Assembly (NCBI RefSeq): GCF_039655775.1
Contig: NZ_JBBYXJ010000001.1
Coordinates: 558,001 to 622,000, forward strand
Source: Iodidimonas sp. SYSU 1G8
GTDB lineage: Bacteria; Pseudomonadota; Alphaproteobacteria; SMXS01
DNA length: 64,000 bases
Direction: 5' to 3'
Position numbers and translations under genes: made by a program. Positions within the stretch are counted from its first letter, which is position 1. Each line of letters starts with the position of its first letter. The notes beneath the pieces are model-generated. The model saw only the letters and a program-made list of their open reading frames with translations, was not told where the DNA came from and did not search any database. This document shows positions 40,341 through 52,674 of the stretch, piece after piece.

Positions 40341-40748
40341 ATGAGCGAGCGTACCGGAGGGTGTCTCTGCGGCAGTGTCCGCTACACGCTGGCGGCCGAT
40401 CCGCCCGCCGTCGTGGTATGCCATTGCCGCAACTGCCAGAAGCAGGCCGGTTCGGCCCTGTCGGTGGTGGCGGTGTTCGCCCGTCCGGCGCTGACGCTGA
40501 CGGGCACGACGAAAGTCTACGAGGACCGGGGGACGAGCGGGCAGGCGGTCTACCGCACCTTCTGCCCGGCGTGCGGCTCGCCCGTGCTGACCGACACGCC
40601 GCAGGCTAAGGAGCAGGGAATCATCTTCATCAAGGCGGGCACACTCGATGACGTGAGCGACCTGAACCCGACAGCGCATTACTGGACCGGCAGCGCACAG
40701 CCCTGGTTCACCATCCCCGAAGGCGCCGCGGCGTTTCACCGGGAGTAA
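40341..40748 (+). CDS. GFA/CENP-V domain zinc protein
   Basis: A 135-residue glutathione-dependent formaldehyde-activating-type protein. Zinc ligands are in GGCLCGSVRY, VVCHCRNCQKQAGS and FCPACGSPV. The family has a beta-sandwich holding one structural zinc; most members are not true formaldehyde-activating enzymes, so the function remains open. A GGAGACGG site precedes the ATG. It lies directly after the SDR. Confidence 0.88.
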   Translation: MSERTGGCLCGSVRYTLAADPPAVVVCHCRNCQKQAGSALSVVAVFARPALTLTGTTKVYEDRGTSGQAVYRTFCPACGSPVLTDTPQAKEQGIIFIKAGTLDDVSDLNPTAHYWTGSAQPWFTIPEGAAAFHRE

Positions 40749-40766
40749 TACCGAGACTTCTGCCGA

Positions 40767-41576
40767 TCATGGCGGCGCATCGGCGACATAGCCGAAATGC
40801 GCCATCAACTCGCCCGGGACGCCCTCGAACAAGCGCGCCGCGATTTCGGGCGGCAGGTCGCCGCGCCATTGTCCTGTACCGTTGAAGATCGGCTGGTTCA
40901 ATTGCCAGGCGCGCAGCGCCCGATGCTCTTCGCCTTCCTGACCGCTGCCTTTGCGGCTGCCATCCGTGCCATTCCAGGTCACGGCGGTCCGGTGATAATC
41001 GAGCATGGCCGGATCGAAGGGAAGACCGATGAACCGGCACACCTCGCGGATCCGACCTTCGGTGTCTTCGGTCAAGTCCTCGTAGCGCAAGATCGTGGTG
41101 TCGGGCATCGCTTCCGCCTGGCGCGACAGCAGCGTATCGCCGACCCAGCGTTTCATGCCTTCGGCGGGATCGCCGATGCGCCGGGCGATGGAGGCGGTCA
41201 CATCACGTCCGTCGCGCACCATCACCACGAAGCGCGCGCCGGGCACCGCCTGCCTGATCCGGTTCATATGGCGGATGTGCTGGGGCGTCTTCTCGACCAG
41301 CACCCGTTTGCCGGCCGCCGTGCAGTCGCGCCGCAGGTCGCGCAGGAATGGCCAGGGCGTCGTCGCCATGAATGCCTTGGTCTCCGCCATCGGCGCGTAG
41401 ACCGCGGGATGCGCGGCGAGGATGCGGAGCAGGAGGCTGGTGCCGCTATGGCCGCAGCCGCAGACGAACACGACCTGATCGACCCAGGACCGGTCGCGCC
41501 AGCGCGGCGGCTCGGTCACGGCAAGAACGATCCGTTTGCCGAGAAAGCGCGCGCGGGACAGGGCATGAGAGGGCAT
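40767..41576 (-). CDS. Sulfotransferase family protein
   Basis: A 269-residue PAPS-dependent sulfotransferase. The 5'-phosphosulfate loop is VFVCGCGHSGTSLLLRIL (about residues 36-53) and the 3'-phosphate binding segment is RFVVMVRDGRDVTASIARR. It would sulfate a glycan, lipid or small metabolite; the acceptor is unknown. A PAPS synthesis gene is not in view. It converges on the GFA gene, with 18 bases between. Confidence 0.83.
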   Translation of the reverse strand: MPSHALSRARFLGKRIVLAVTEPPRWRDRSWVDQVVFVCGCGHSGTSLLLRILAAHPAVYAPMAETKAFMATTPWPFLRDLRRDCTAAGKRVLVEKTPQHIRHMNRIRQAVPGARFVVMVRDGRDVTASIARRIGDPAEGMKRWVGDTLLSRQAEAMPDTTILRYEDLTEDTEGRIREVCRFIGLPFDPAMLDYHRTAVTWNGTDGSRKGSGQEGEEHRALRAWQLNQPIFNGTGQWRGDLPPEIAARLFEGVPGELMAHFGYVADAPP

Positions 41577-41646
41577 CAGACATCCATCGAAGCCGGATCA
41601 ACCGGTACGAGAGCACCGGCGGGTCCACTCTAGGGCAGAGGCTTCC

Positions 41647-42243
41647 TCATGGCGATGACCGAGCAAGCCGGGCGATGACAAAATCCGCGCGGGCCGCGAT
41701 GGAATCCCGCGGAATTTCCAGCGGGTCGTATCCGAACGACCGGTAGGTCTTCACAAGGGTCCGATAGGCCGCGACCGCTTCGTCGAAGCCGTGGCGGCGT
41801 TCTTCGTCCGTGCGGTAGATCTCGCCCCAAGGGGGCACCATGAAGACGATGCGCCGATAGCGCAGGAGGGCCGCGGCCCTGCTCATGGGGGCGGGGGCCG
41901 GCACGCCCAGCGTGCCGTAGCCGCCGATCTGATCGATGATGCCCCTGTCGAAAAAGGCCGTCTCATTGCCCGACGCGGCGTCGATCATGTGGTTCATGGC
42001 GCGCGATATGGTCAATTCCAGGAACTTGCCCAGATCCTCCCAGGGCAGGGCATCACCACCGACGAACAGCTGCTCCTTCACGACCTGGCGCCCGGCTTCC
42101 GGGTAGCAGGCGAACCCCCGCCGCGACAGTTCGCCAAGCAGCGAGGATTTGCCGCCGCCCGAGCAACCGGAGATGACTACGAGCCTGTCCGACGCCCCCT
42201 GTACGTTGGCCGGCCGGTATGCGGTTTCATCCTTGTGCCTCAT
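41647..42243 (-). CDS. AAA family P-loop NTPase
   Basis: A 198-residue ATP-binding protein. Walker A is VISGCSGGGKSSLLGEL (about residues 22-38), followed by FFDRGIIDQIGGYGTL and RYRRIVFMVPPWGEIYRTDEERRHGF. This matches the AAA_28-type family of putative predicted kinases/ATPases. No substrate is established. It faces away from the purine permease, 107 bases from its start. Confidence 0.78.
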   Translation of the reverse strand: MRHKDETAYRPANVQGASDRLVVISGCSGGGKSSLLGELSRRGFACYPEAGRQVVKEQLFVGGDALPWEDLGKFLELTISRAMNHMIDAASGNETAFFDRGIIDQIGGYGTLGVPAPAPMSRAAALLRYRRIVFMVPPWGEIYRTDEERRHGFDEAVAAYRTLVKTYRSFGYDPLEIPRDSIAARADFVIARLARSSP

Positions 42244-42350
42244 CGTCTGCTCCTTGCGGCGTCTATCCTCTTGGCAGGGTCCCCGAAAAGCGGGAACATT
42301 TTATCCCACGTTTCCCTGACGCACGGGTCCCCGTCCGTCGCTGCCGACGG

Positions 42351-43679
42351 ATGATGGATTTGCTCGAACGACTGTTCCGACTCAGCGAGAACGGCACCTC
42401 TGTCCGGACCGAATTGCTGGCTGGTCTGACCACCTTCCTGACCATGGCCTACATCATCCTGGTCAACCCGACCATTCTGGCCGATGCCGGCATTCCCATG
42501 GCCGGCGCGGCGGCGGCGACCTGCCTGGGCGCGGCGTTTGGCTCGATCCTGATGGGACTGTTCGCCAGATCGCCCATCGCGCTGGCGCCGGGCATGGGGT
42601 TGAACGCCTATTTCACCTATACGGTGGTGCGCGGCATGGGCCTGCCGTGGGAAACGGCGCTGGGCTGCGTGTTCCTGTCGGGTCTCGCCATGCTGCTGCT
42701 CACGGTGGCCGGTCTGCGGCAGCTGATTCTCGCCGCCATTCCCCAGTCGCTCTACGCCGCGATCGCCGCCGGTATCGGCCTGTTCATCGCCTTCATCGGC
42801 CTGCACGGCGCGGGCATCGTGGTCGCCAATCCGGCGACGGCGGTCGCGCTGGGCGATCTGGCGAGCCCGAACGCCGGTCTGGCGGCGTTCGGCCTGGCGG
42901 TGACGGCCGGGCTGATGGTCTGGCGGGTGCGGGCCGCGATCATCATCGGCATTCTGGCCACCACCGCGCTGGCCTGGGCGCTGGGACTCGTCGACTTCAA
43001 GCCCGGACCCTACAGCGTCGAGGCCTTGGGCTCGACGGCGTTCAGCCTGGACATTCCCGCCGCCCTCGGCCTGGGCGGCGGCACCCTCGGCATCGCCCTA
43101 ATCGAAATCGTCTTCATCTTCCTGTTCGTCGACCTGTTCGACAATCTCGGCACCCTGGTCGCGGTCAACCGGCGCGCCGGGCTGATGCGCCCGGACGGCA
43201 CGATTCCCCGCCTCAGACGCGTTCTGCTGACCGATTCGGCGGCAACCATGGTCGGCGCGGTCGCCGGCACCAGTCCGGTGGTAAATTATATCGAGAGCGC
43301 GGCGGGCGTCTCGGCCGGCGGCAGGACGGGCCTGACCTCGATCACCGTGGGCGTCCTGTTCCTGCTCGCGCTGTTCGCCGCGCCCTTCGCCCAGGCGATC
43401 CCGGCGGCGGCGACGGCGCCGGCGCTGATTCTCGTCGGCGCCATGATGATGGCGCCGCTGGCCGAGGCGGATTGGAACGATCCGGCGGTGGCCATCCCGG
43501 CGTTCCTGACCCTGATCGGCATCCCGCTGACCTTTTCGATCTCCAACGGCATTGCGTTCGGCGTCATCGCCTATACGGTCCTCAAGCTGGTTCAGGGGCG
43601 GGCAGGGCGCAAGGATTGGCTGATGTTCGTGCTGGCGGCGCTGTTCCTTGCACGGTTCATCTGGTTGGGAGCGGGTTGA
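42351..43679 (+). CDS. NCS2 family purine permease (AzgA-like)
   Basis: A 442-residue proton-coupled nucleobase transporter. Signature stretches are ELLAGLTTFLTMAYIILVNP, ALAPGMGLNAYFTYTVV and FLFVDLFDNLGTLVAVNRRAG, and about twelve hydrophobic segments are present. Substrates in this branch are adenine, guanine and hypoxanthine. Two adjacent ATGs (42351, 42354) could start it. No purine riboswitch fold was apparent upstream. Confidence 0.9.
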   Translation: MMDLLERLFRLSENGTSVRTELLAGLTTFLTMAYIILVNPTILADAGIPMAGAAAATCLGAAFGSILMGLFARSPIALAPGMGLNAYFTYTVVRGMGLPWETALGCVFLSGLAMLLLTVAGLRQLILAAIPQSLYAAIAAGIGLFIAFIGLHGAGIVVANPATAVALGDLASPNAGLAAFGLAVTAGLMVWRVRAAIIIGILATTALAWALGLVDFKPGPYSVEALGSTAFSLDIPAALGLGGGTLGIALIEIVFIFLFVDLFDNLGTLVAVNRRAGLMRPDGTIPRLRRVLLTDSAATMVGAVAGTSPVVNYIESAAGVSAGGRTGLTSITVGVLFLLALFAAPFAQAIPAAATAPALILVGAMMMAPLAEADWNDPAVAIPAFLTLIGIPLTFSISNGIAFGVIAYTVLKLVQGRAGRKDWLMFVLAALFLARFIWLGAG

Positions 43680-43736
43680 ACGAGGCTGACAAGCAAACGC
43701 CGTCCATCGTAGTCTCGTGCCTTTCAACGGTCGTGA

Positions 43737-44210
43737 ATGAGCATGAAATCGGTTCAGGCGACGCTTCTTTTTTCCGCGACACTCCTCGCATTGGCGATCC
43801 CCATCGAATCTCCTGGAGAGGAGGCGGTTGACGATTTTCCACCGCTCGTGGACATGTATGACGAGTCTTCCGACACCTGGAACTGGGCCGTCATCCACAT
43901 CCGATGTGCCGGGGTCTACATGTTGGCCCAGGGCATCGCGGCGGCTGATCCAAGCGTGACAAACCGGTACATCGACAAAGGTCAATACCATGTCGATGCC
44001 GCGGCCTTGCACCAGAGCAGACGGCTCCAGCAGGACTACAATCAAGCGCAAGGCGAGGCGGTGGCCCGTGCGCACGAGACCGGCTACCGCTACGGCGACT
44101 TGGCCGCCGATAGATTCGATGCATGGGAAGATGTTCTCAAGGAACCGACCATCGCCAGGGATCTGAGTTTCTGCGAGGGTATCGAGGCGCCCTACAGCTA
44201 CGCACCGTAA
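43737..44210 (+). CDS. Exported protein of unknown family
   Basis: A 157-residue protein with a hydrophobic N-terminal leader (about residues 4-22). The mature part is acidic, with WNWAVIHIRCAGVYMLAQGIAAADPS, a tail of polar helices and a Cys near the C-terminus (SFCEGIEAP), which together with the earlier Cys may form a disulfide. I do not recognise the family. Start is ATG 43737 or 43743. Confidence 0.6.
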   Translation: MSMKSVQATLLFSATLLALAIPIESPGEEAVDDFPPLVDMYDESSDTWNWAVIHIRCAGVYMLAQGIAAADPSVTNRYIDKGQYHVDAAALHQSRRLQQDYNQAQGEAVARAHETGYRYGDLAADRFDAWEDVLKEPTIARDLSFCEGIEAPYSYAP

Positions 44211-44255
44211 AGAAATTCATTGAACTGCGGAGCGGAGCGGTGGCCTGGCACCGTC

Positions 44256-44277
44256 AACAGCCTGTCTCAAGGCTGTT
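44256..44277 (-). other. Short hairpin next to tRNA-Gln
   Basis: AACAGCC (44256-44262) pairs with GGCTGTT (44271-44277) around an 8-base loop, immediately beyond the tRNA CCA. The minus-strand continuation lacks a T-run, so I regard it as a processing or weak termination structure rather than a firm terminator. Confidence 0.35.
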
Positions 44278-44351
44278 TGGCTGGGGGACTAGGATTCGAA
44301 CCTAGACTGGCGGAGTCAGAGTCCGCTGTCCTACCGTTAGACGATCCCCCA
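44278..44351 (-). tRNA. tRNA-Gln (anticodon CTG)
   Basis: A 74-base cloverleaf with encoded CCA: acceptor TGGGGGA, D-arm TCGTCTAACGGTAGGAC, anticodon loop CTCTGAC giving CTG, T-arm CTAGGTTCGAATCCTAG. Strong promoter upstream (44366-44394). Confidence 0.96.
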
Positions 44352-44365
44352 ACGAAGGCGGGCGC

Positions 44366-44394
44366 AACATAGGAACAGTTCGCGTGGCTGTCAA
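44366..44394 (-). promoter_or_regulatory. Promoter of tRNA-Gln
   Basis: On the minus strand, a consensus TTGACA (plus 44389-44394) is followed after 17 bases by TATGTT (plus 44366-44371), about 15 bases before the tRNA 5' end. It has the same architecture as the tRNA-Lys promoter. Confidence 0.8.
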
Positions 44395-44429
44395 CGCCTT
44401 GCACCATTCATAAAGCGAGTTACATTGGT

Positions 44430-45501
44430 GTGAAACCAACGCCAGTTCCGGAGCACGAGAGTCAGGTGAACCATCCAGCCGACAATCTCGCCACGCACAC
44501 CGGAAACGGTGCCGGTGCAGGGCGTTGGGGGCACACCTACGCGGCGGTGGACCTGGGCACCAACAACTGCCGGCTGCTGATCGCCAAACCCGCCAATGGC
44601 GGCTTTCGTGTCATCGATTCCTTTTCGCGCATCGTCCGGCTGGGCGAGGGCGTCGCCAACAAGGGCGCGCTGTCGCGCGAGGCCATGGAGCGCACCATCG
44701 AGGCGTTGAAGGTCTGCGCCGACAAGATCGAGCGCCGCGGCGTGACCCGGCAGCGTCATGTGGCCACGGCGGCGTGCCGGGCGGCGAGCAACCACGCTGA
44801 GTTCATCGAGCAGGTCCGCGACCGCACCGGCATCGACCTGCACGTCATCACGCCCGAGGAAGAGGCACGGCTCGCCGTGTCGGGGTGCATCTCGCTGTTC
44901 GACGACGGATCCGAGTTCGCCTTCGTGTTCGACATCGGCGGCGGCAGCACCGAGCTGATCTGGGTCGCGGCCACTCCGGACCGCGCCTGCGACATCCGCG
45001 CCTGGACCTCGCTGCCCTGCGGCGTCGTGACCCTGGCCGAGATGTTCGGCGGCCGCGAGGTAACGCCGGACGTGTACCGCCGCATGGTCAAGCATGTGGA
45101 AGACATGCTGGCACCGTTCGAGGCGCAGCACCGGCTGACCGAGCGGGTCGCCTGCCACCAGGTGCAGATGATCGGCACGTCAGGGACGGTCACCACCATT
45201 GCCGGCATCCATCTCGGCCTGAAGCGGTACGACCGCAGCCGCGTCGACGGGATGTGGATCGCCCGCGAGCACATTCACGAAATTTCCCAACGCCTGACCG
45301 GCATGAGCTATGAAGAGCGCATGGCCGAGCCGTGCGTGGGTCGCGACCGGGCCGATCTGGTCGTCGCGGGCTGCGCCATTTACGAGGCGATTGCCAATAT
45401 GTGGCCCTGCGCGCGCCTTCGCGTCGCGGACAGGGGCCTGCGCGAGGGACTGTTGCTGGATCTGATGATGGATGCCGACCGAGACCGGAACCGGAGCGCT
45501 C

Positions 45502-45518
<17 letters not shown>
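44430..45518 (+). CDS. Ppx/GppA family phosphatase
   Basis: A 362-residue ASKHA-fold phosphatase that hydrolyses polyphosphate or pppGpp. Motifs are [17 protein letters not shown] (phosphate-1), [12 protein letters not shown] (phosphate-2) and [14 protein letters not shown]. The Ppx and GppA activities cannot be separated by reading. Start is GTG 44430, with GTG 44466 also possible because the first residues are not conserved. It overlaps rlmE by 17 bases. Confidence 0.9.
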
Positions 45519-47737
<2,219 letters not shown>

Positions 47738-47743
47738 GCCGTC

Positions 47744-49015
47744 ATGCGAGCGGGCGCACGCATCCAGGCCGCGATCGACCTGGTTGCGGCGGTCGACACC
47801 TCCACACGCGGCGGCGGCGCGGCGGCCGACGACATCCTGCGCGCCTATTTCCGCCAACGCCGCTATGCCGGCTCGAAGGACCGGCGCGAGGTCGGGACAC
47901 TGCTCTATGCCGTGCTGCGCCGGCGGGGCGAGCTGGCGTGGCGGCTGGGCGAGGCGGCGTCGCCGCGTCTCATGGTGCTGCTCGAGCGTTGCCTGAGCGG
48001 CGCGGCGCCGGCGGCGCTCGATGCCGAGTTCGAGGGCGACACGCACGCGCCCGAGCCGCTGAGCGAATCGGAAACTCTCCTTATCGACAAGGCCTTGTCG
48101 GCTGATGCTGAGGCGGCGCCGGCCTGGGCGCGGCACAATTTCCCCGCCTGGATGGAGGCCTCGCTGCGGCGCCGTTTCGGCGCGCGCATGGACGAGGAGA
48201 TGGACGGGATGACCGGCCGCGCTTCGGTCGATCTGCGCGTCAACACGCTGCGGGGCAAGGTCGCCGATGCCCGCGCCGCGCTGCCGCAGGCCGTGCCGAC
48301 GCCGTGGATCTCCACCGGCCTTCGGCTGGAGCAGGATGGAGATATCTCCAGCGATCCTCTGTATTTGGGCGGCTATGTGGAAGTGCAGGATGAAGGCTCG
48401 CAGATCGCGGCGCATCTGTGCGGCGCGCGCCGGAGCATGCAGGTGATCGACTTCTGCGCCGGCGCCGGCGGCAAGACGCTGGCGCTGGCCGCCGCCATGG
48501 GCAACACGGGCCAGATCTATGCCCATGACAGCGACGCGCGCCGGCTGGAGCGGCTGCGGCCCCGCGCCAAGCGGGCCGATGCGCGCACCATCCAGTATGT
48601 GGACCGGGCCGACCGGCTGCCCGCCGCCGCCGACCGCGTGATCCTCGACGTGCCGTGCAGCGGCACCGGCACGTGGCGGCGCAATCCGGAGGCGCGCTGG
48701 CGCCTGACGCCGGAGCGGCTGGACGAGGTGACCGCGCTGCAGGACTCGCTGCTCGATGCGGGCGCGGCGCTGGTGGGTAAGGGCGGCCAGTTGGTCTACA
48801 TCACCTGTTCGCTGCTGCCCGAGGAAGGCGAGGACCGGATCGCCGCGTTCCTGGCCCGCGCGCCCGGGTTTTCCGCCTTGCCCTACACGGTCAACTGGAC
48901 GGACGAAGGGCCAGTGCCGTATACGCTTTCGCACATTCCGGAATATCTGGTTCTCAGCCCCGCAAGCCATCAAACGGACGGGTTTTTCGTCGCCGTCCTG
49001 GAACGCAAGGAATAG
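47744..49015 (+). CDS. RsmB-family rRNA (cytosine-5) methyltransferase
   Basis: A 423-residue SAM-dependent m5C methyltransferase. It has a helical NusB-like N-terminus and a NOL1/NOP2/Sun catalytic domain with the SAM loop [19 protein letters not shown], the catalytic Cys in [18 protein letters not shown] and the second Cys in [13 protein letters not shown]. Which rRNA cytosine is the target (RsmB-type C967 or similar) is inferred. It starts six bases after guaB and ends ten before guaA, so all three are likely one transcript. Confidence 0.9.
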   Translation: MRAGARIQAAIDLVAAVDTSTRGGGAAADDILRAYFRQRRYAGSKDRREVGTLLYAVLRRRGELAWRLGEAASPRLMVLLERCLSGAAPAALDAEFEGDTHAPEPLSESETLLIDKALSADAEAAPAWARHNFPAWMEASLRRRFGARMDEEMDGMTGRASVDLRVNTLRGKVADARAALPQAVPTPWISTGLRLEQDGDISSDPLYLGGYVEVQDEGSQIAAHLCGARRSMQVIDFCAGAGGKTLALAAAMGNTGQIYAHDSDARRLERLRPRAKRADARTIQYVDRADRLPAAADRVILDVPCSGTGTWRRNPEARWRLTPERLDEVTALQDSLLDAGAALVGKGGQLVYITCSLLPEEGEDRIAAFLARAPGFSALPYTVNWTDEGPVPYTLSHIPEYLVLSPASHQTDGFFVAVLERKE

Positions 49016-49025
49016 GGTCCGCCCC

Positions 49026-50573
49026 ATGACAGAACATGTCCTGATCGTCGATTTCGGGTCGCAGGTGACGCAGCTGATCGCCCGGCGCGTGCGCGAGGTG
49101 GGCGTGTATTGCGAGGTGGTGCCGTTCAACAAGGTCGATGGCATGATCGACGCCTTCGATCCCAAGGGCATCATCCTGTCCGGCGGCCCGGCCAGCGTCA
49201 TCGAGGCCGACACGCCGCGCATTCCCCAGTCGGTGCTGCAGCGGGGCGTGCCGATCATGGGCATCTGCTATGGCGAGCAGGCGCTGTGCGCGCAGCTCGG
49301 CGGGTCGGTGGAGAAGGCCGATCACCGGGAGTTCGGCCGCGCCTTCCTCGACATCAAGGAAAACTGCGCCCTGTTCGACGGCGTCTGGGCGCCGGGCGAG
49401 CGGCACCAGGTGTGGATGAGCCATGGCGACCGGGTGGATTCCATCCCCGAGGGCTTTCGCATCGTCGCCGTCAGCGATGGCGCGCCCTTCGCCGCCATCG
49501 CCGACGAGGCGCGCCGCATCTATGCCGTGCAGTTCCACCCGGAAGTGATCCACACGCCCGATGGCGGCAAGCTGCTGAAGAACTTCGTGCTGAACATCGC
49601 CGGCTGCGTCGCCAGTTGGTCCATGGCCGCGTTCCGCGAGACCAAGATCGCCGAAGTGCGCGCCCAGGTCGGCGACGGCAAGGTGATCTGCGGCCTGTCG
49701 GGCGGCGTGGACAGCTCGGTGCTGGCCGTGCTGCTGCACGAGGCGCTTGGCGACCAGCTGACCTGCGTGTTCGTCGATCACGGCCTGCTGCGCGCCGACG
49801 AGGCCGAACAGGTGGTCAGCCTGTTCCGTGGCCATTACAACATCCCGCTGGTGCATGTGGATGCGGGGCCGCTGTTCCTCGGCAAGCTGGAGGGCGTGTC
49901 CGACCCGGAACAGAAGCGCAAGATCATCGGCGCCACCTTCATCGACGTGTTCGAGGCCGAGGCCAAGAAGGTGGGCGGCGCCCGCTTCCTCGCCCAGGGC
50001 ACGCTCTATCCCGATGTGATCGAAAGCGTCTCCTACAGCGGCGGCCCGAGCGTGACCATCAAGTCGCACCACAATGTCGGCGGCCTGCCGGCGCGCATGA
50101 ACATGGCACTGGTCGAGCCGCTGCGCGAGCTGTTCAAGGACGAGGTGCGGGTGCTGGGCCGCGAACTGGGCCTGCCCGAGACGCTGGTGGACCGCCACCC
50201 GTTCCCCGGCCCGGGCCTCGCCATCCGCATTCCTGGCGCCATCGAGGAAGACAAGATCCGCATCCTGCAGAAGGCCGACAAGATCTATCTGGAGGAAATC
50301 CGCCGCGCCGGCCTCTACGACGCCATCTGGCAGGCCTTCGCCGTGCTGCTGCCGGTGCGCACCGTGGGCGTGATGGGCGACGAGCGGACCTATGACTATG
50401 TGTGCGCGCTGCGCGCGGTGACCTCGGTGGACGGCATGACGGCGGACTACTATCCGTTCGACCACGAGTTCCTGGGCCGGGTGTCGAGCCGCATCATCAA
50501 CGAGGTGCGGGGGATTAACCGGGTCGTCTACGACGTGACGTCGAAGCCGCCGGGGACGATCGAGTGGGAGTGA
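49026..50573 (+). CDS. guaA: GMP synthase (glutamine-hydrolysing)
   Basis: A 515-residue enzyme aminating XMP to GMP. The N-terminal glutamine amidotransferase has [15 protein letters not shown] with the nucleophilic Cys and [14 protein letters not shown] with the His/Glu. The ATP-pyrophosphatase domain has [17 protein letters not shown]. The C-terminus ends [15 protein letters not shown], the usual dimerisation end. The guaA 3' end is a known integration site for genomic islands in other bacteria, and here AT-rich DNA begins right after it. Confidence 0.97.
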   Translation: MTEHVLIVDFGSQVTQLIARRVREVGVYCEVVPFNKVDGMIDAFDPKGIILSGGPASVIEADTPRIPQSVLQRGVPIMGICYGEQALCAQLGGSVEKADHREFGRAFLDIKENCALFDGVWAPGERHQVWMSHGDRVDSIPEGFRIVAVSDGAPFAAIADEARRIYAVQFHPEVIHTPDGGKLLKNFVLNIAGCVASWSMAAFRETKIAEVRAQVGDGKVICGLSGGVDSSVLAVLLHEALGDQLTCVFVDHGLLRADEAEQVVSLFRGHYNIPLVHVDAGPLFLGKLEGVSDPEQKRKIIGATFIDVFEAEAKKVGGARFLAQGTLYPDVIESVSYSGGPSVTIKSHHNVGGLPARMNMALVEPLRELFKDEVRVLGRELGLPETLVDRHPFPGPGLAIRIPGAIEEDKIRILQKADKIYLEEIRRAGLYDAIWQAFAVLLPVRTVGVMGDERTYDYVCALRAVTSVDGMTADYYPFDHEFLGRVSSRIINEVRGINRVVYDVTSKPPGTIEWE

Positions 50574-50599
50574 GGTTTTCAGCTTTAGGTAGATAGCCC

Positions 50600-51481
50600 T
50601 TGAGCAAGAAACAACCTTGGATGGATCATTTTCGGATCCAATCTATTACAGAATTAGATTTTGTAATTGGTGAGGAGTTAGGTATACCCGTAGGAATGCC
50701 GAGAAAAAGCGACCCGGCTTTTCGTAGACGTATCGCAGCTGCGGCAGTTTCCTATCAGTTACTTCTTAAATCGATAGATTACGCGTCAAAAAAATATATT
50801 CCTGAAGATTTGTATGAAGAAGATAAAAATTATTTAGGCGACTTAATAAGTGATTATCTAAAAGAAAGTGCCGAAATACTACAAATCGAGTTAAAAAATT
50901 TTCACGGTGCTGGAGATGAGACATTTGGGGTAATCGGGACGGAGATTACACTTTTTAAGATCCCTGATACCTTTGATGTGGCTAGAATGCTCGCCAATCG
51001 AGGATTGTTGATTGAAGTGCTGCCTATCCTTCGGTTGTGCCTAGAAATGGGCGCATGGGCCAAAACGGCGTTCATCACTACGGACGAGCATAAAGTTGTT
51101 GCGTTGAAGGCCAACAATTGCATCCAAAAACTTAAATTAATATATCCGCCTATTGGGAAAATATATGGCTATCTATCGAACTTTACCCATTGGGGCTATA
51201 TTGTGCATAAGGAATTTTTGTTATTTGAGGATGAAAAGGCTGCCGTGTTACATGCATCTGTTACCTATCGCGCACAATCCCTAGCGCTCTGCCTTCTTGT
51301 GCTAGACGTCCTTCTAGAGGTGATTCGAGACATTTACGGAGAGAATAGTAGTGACCTCATCCGGAAAATCCAGGGCAGCTCCGATGAAGTTGCCTCAAGA
51401 AACACTCGGGCACTCATTGCGAGCATGGTTGAGTTGTGTGAAATTGATGAACTCAGGAGAATACAGCTCTTTTTCAAGTAA
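50600..51481 (+). CDS. AT-rich orphan gene, unknown function
   Basis: A 293-residue protein encoded in DNA strikingly AT-richer than the rest of the window (for example bases 50821-50880 have only 16 G/C) with codons such as TTA, ATA and AAA that its neighbours avoid. This points to recent acquisition. The protein is mostly helical and has LLIEVLPILRLCLEMGAWAKTAF and YGYLSNFTHWGYIVHKEF, loosely like DUF5677/HEPN-type helical proteins, but I am not sure. It starts at TTG 50600, 26 bases after guaA, and there is no integrase. Confidence 0.6.
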   Translation: MSKKQPWMDHFRIQSITELDFVIGEELGIPVGMPRKSDPAFRRRIAAAAVSYQLLLKSIDYASKKYIPEDLYEEDKNYLGDLISDYLKESAEILQIELKNFHGAGDETFGVIGTEITLFKIPDTFDVARMLANRGLLIEVLPILRLCLEMGAWAKTAFITTDEHKVVALKANNCIQKLKLIYPPIGKIYGYLSNFTHWGYIVHKEFLLFEDEKAAVLHASVTYRAQSLALCLLVLDVLLEVIRDIYGENSSDLIRKIQGSSDEVASRNTRALIASMVELCEIDELRRIQLFFK

Positions 51482-51645
51482 GTTTTCCTGATAGCTGGTT
51501 GCCCTCGGCGTCTATAGTGTTGAGCTTAGCGTGCTGGTCGTCGTTCTGGTAGCTTTGTGAACCGATCCAAGCTTAGCCAGGAGCAGAACTGACCGAAGTT
51601 GTGGGGGCGCTGGTGGCGCACGCGGTCGAAGCGTTCCGCTTCCCA
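51482..51645. other. Junction region between AT-rich gene and core DNA
   Basis: 164 bases with base composition grading back to GC-rich. I see no gene, no repeat of the guaA 3' end and no recognisable transposase remnant, although the segment around 51590-51640 could encode a short fragment of something lost. Confidence 0.4.
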
Positions 51646-52548
51646 TCAGCTTCCTTCCTTCGCCATCTCCCGGGCCAGGGCGATGAAGGTCTTGAAGGCG
51701 GCGGAGGGGTGGCGGCGGCCGGGGTAGTAGAGGCTCAGGGGCGCGAGCGGCGGTGTCCAGTCGGTGAGGACGCGCTCCAGACGTCCGGCCGCGATGTCCT
51801 CGCGCACGTCCGATTCCATGAAGAAGCCGATGCCCATGCCGTCCAGCACGGCGATGCGGGCGAGGCTGGCTTCGTCCAGGGTGATGCGGCCGGTGACGTC
51901 GACCTGCACCGGCTGGCCGTCCTTTTCGAACTGCCAGCGATAGAGCGCCCCGTTCGGGAGCCGGATGCGGATGCAGGCATGGCCGAGCAGGTCCGGCGGC
52001 ACGCGCGGCCGCTCGTGCGCCTGGAAGTAGGCGGGCGCGGCGACCACGGCGTTGCGCCGGGGCGGACCCAGGGGCAGGGCGATCATGTCGCTGGGTACCA
52101 GGTCCGCGCTCCGGACGCCGAAATCGAAGCCATCGGCGACGATGTCGACCAGCCGCCCCTCGGTGACCAGATCGACGTGAACCCTCGGGTAGAGCCGCAG
52201 GAAACGCAGCACGAGGGGCGAGATGATCTCGCGCGCGGCGGTGGGGAACGCATTGATGCGCAGCGTGCCGGACGGCGTTTCCTGCTGCGAGCGGGCGGCG
52301 TTCATCGCCTCGTGGATGTCGTGCAGGGCCGGGCCGATCCGGGCGACGAAGTCCCGCCCGGCGTCGGTCAGCGATACGCTGCGGGTGGTGCGGTTGAACA
52401 GGCGCACGCCCAGCTGCTGCTCCAGCTTGCCGATCACATTGCTGAGCGCGGTCGTCGACAGCCCCAGCTCGAGCGCCGCGGCGCGGAAGGAACCGCGCCG
52501 CGCGATGGCGAGCACCGCATCGAGATCGATCAGGCCGTGCCTGGACAT
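51646..52548 (-). CDS. LysR family transcriptional regulator
   Basis: A 300-residue regulator with an N-terminal winged helix-turn-helix ([56 protein letters not shown]) and a C-terminal periplasmic-binding-like effector domain. It is divergent from the NTF2-like/SDR pair at 52675, the standard arrangement for LysR control of adjacent genes; the 126-base gap likely contains its binding site. Confidence 0.93.
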   Translation of the reverse strand: MSRHGLIDLDAVLAIARRGSFRAAALELGLSTTALSNVIGKLEQQLGVRLFNRTTRSVSLTDAGRDFVARIGPALHDIHEAMNAARSQQETPSGTLRINAFPTAAREIISPLVLRFLRLYPRVHVDLVTEGRLVDIVADGFDFGVRSADLVPSDMIALPLGPPRRNAVVAAPAYFQAHERPRVPPDLLGHACIRIRLPNGALYRWQFEKDGQPVQVDVTGRITLDEASLARIAVLDGMGIGFFMESDVREDIAAGRLERVLTDWTPPLAPLSLYYPGRRHPSAAFKTFIALAREMAKEGS

Positions 52549-52674
52549 TATCCCGCCAATCGCAACACTTTATCCCGATTTGTCCCAATTATCGCCGCAA
52601 AAGTCCAGGGGTAGAGTGTCCGTGCCTCAACCATGCCGAGGCATCCCAGGCACTGGACACAACGGAGACGAATG

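Noticed and set aside
42244-42350. Purine riboswitch upstream of the permease
   Set aside because: No three-helix aptamer with the conserved loop bases is visible.
51540-51640. Transposase remnant after the AT-rich gene
   Set aside because: Short reading frames there give no recognisable transposase motif.
50540-51645. Direct repeat of the guaA 3' end as an island attachment site
   Set aside because: I looked for the terminal guaA bases at the far side of the AT-rich block and found no copy.
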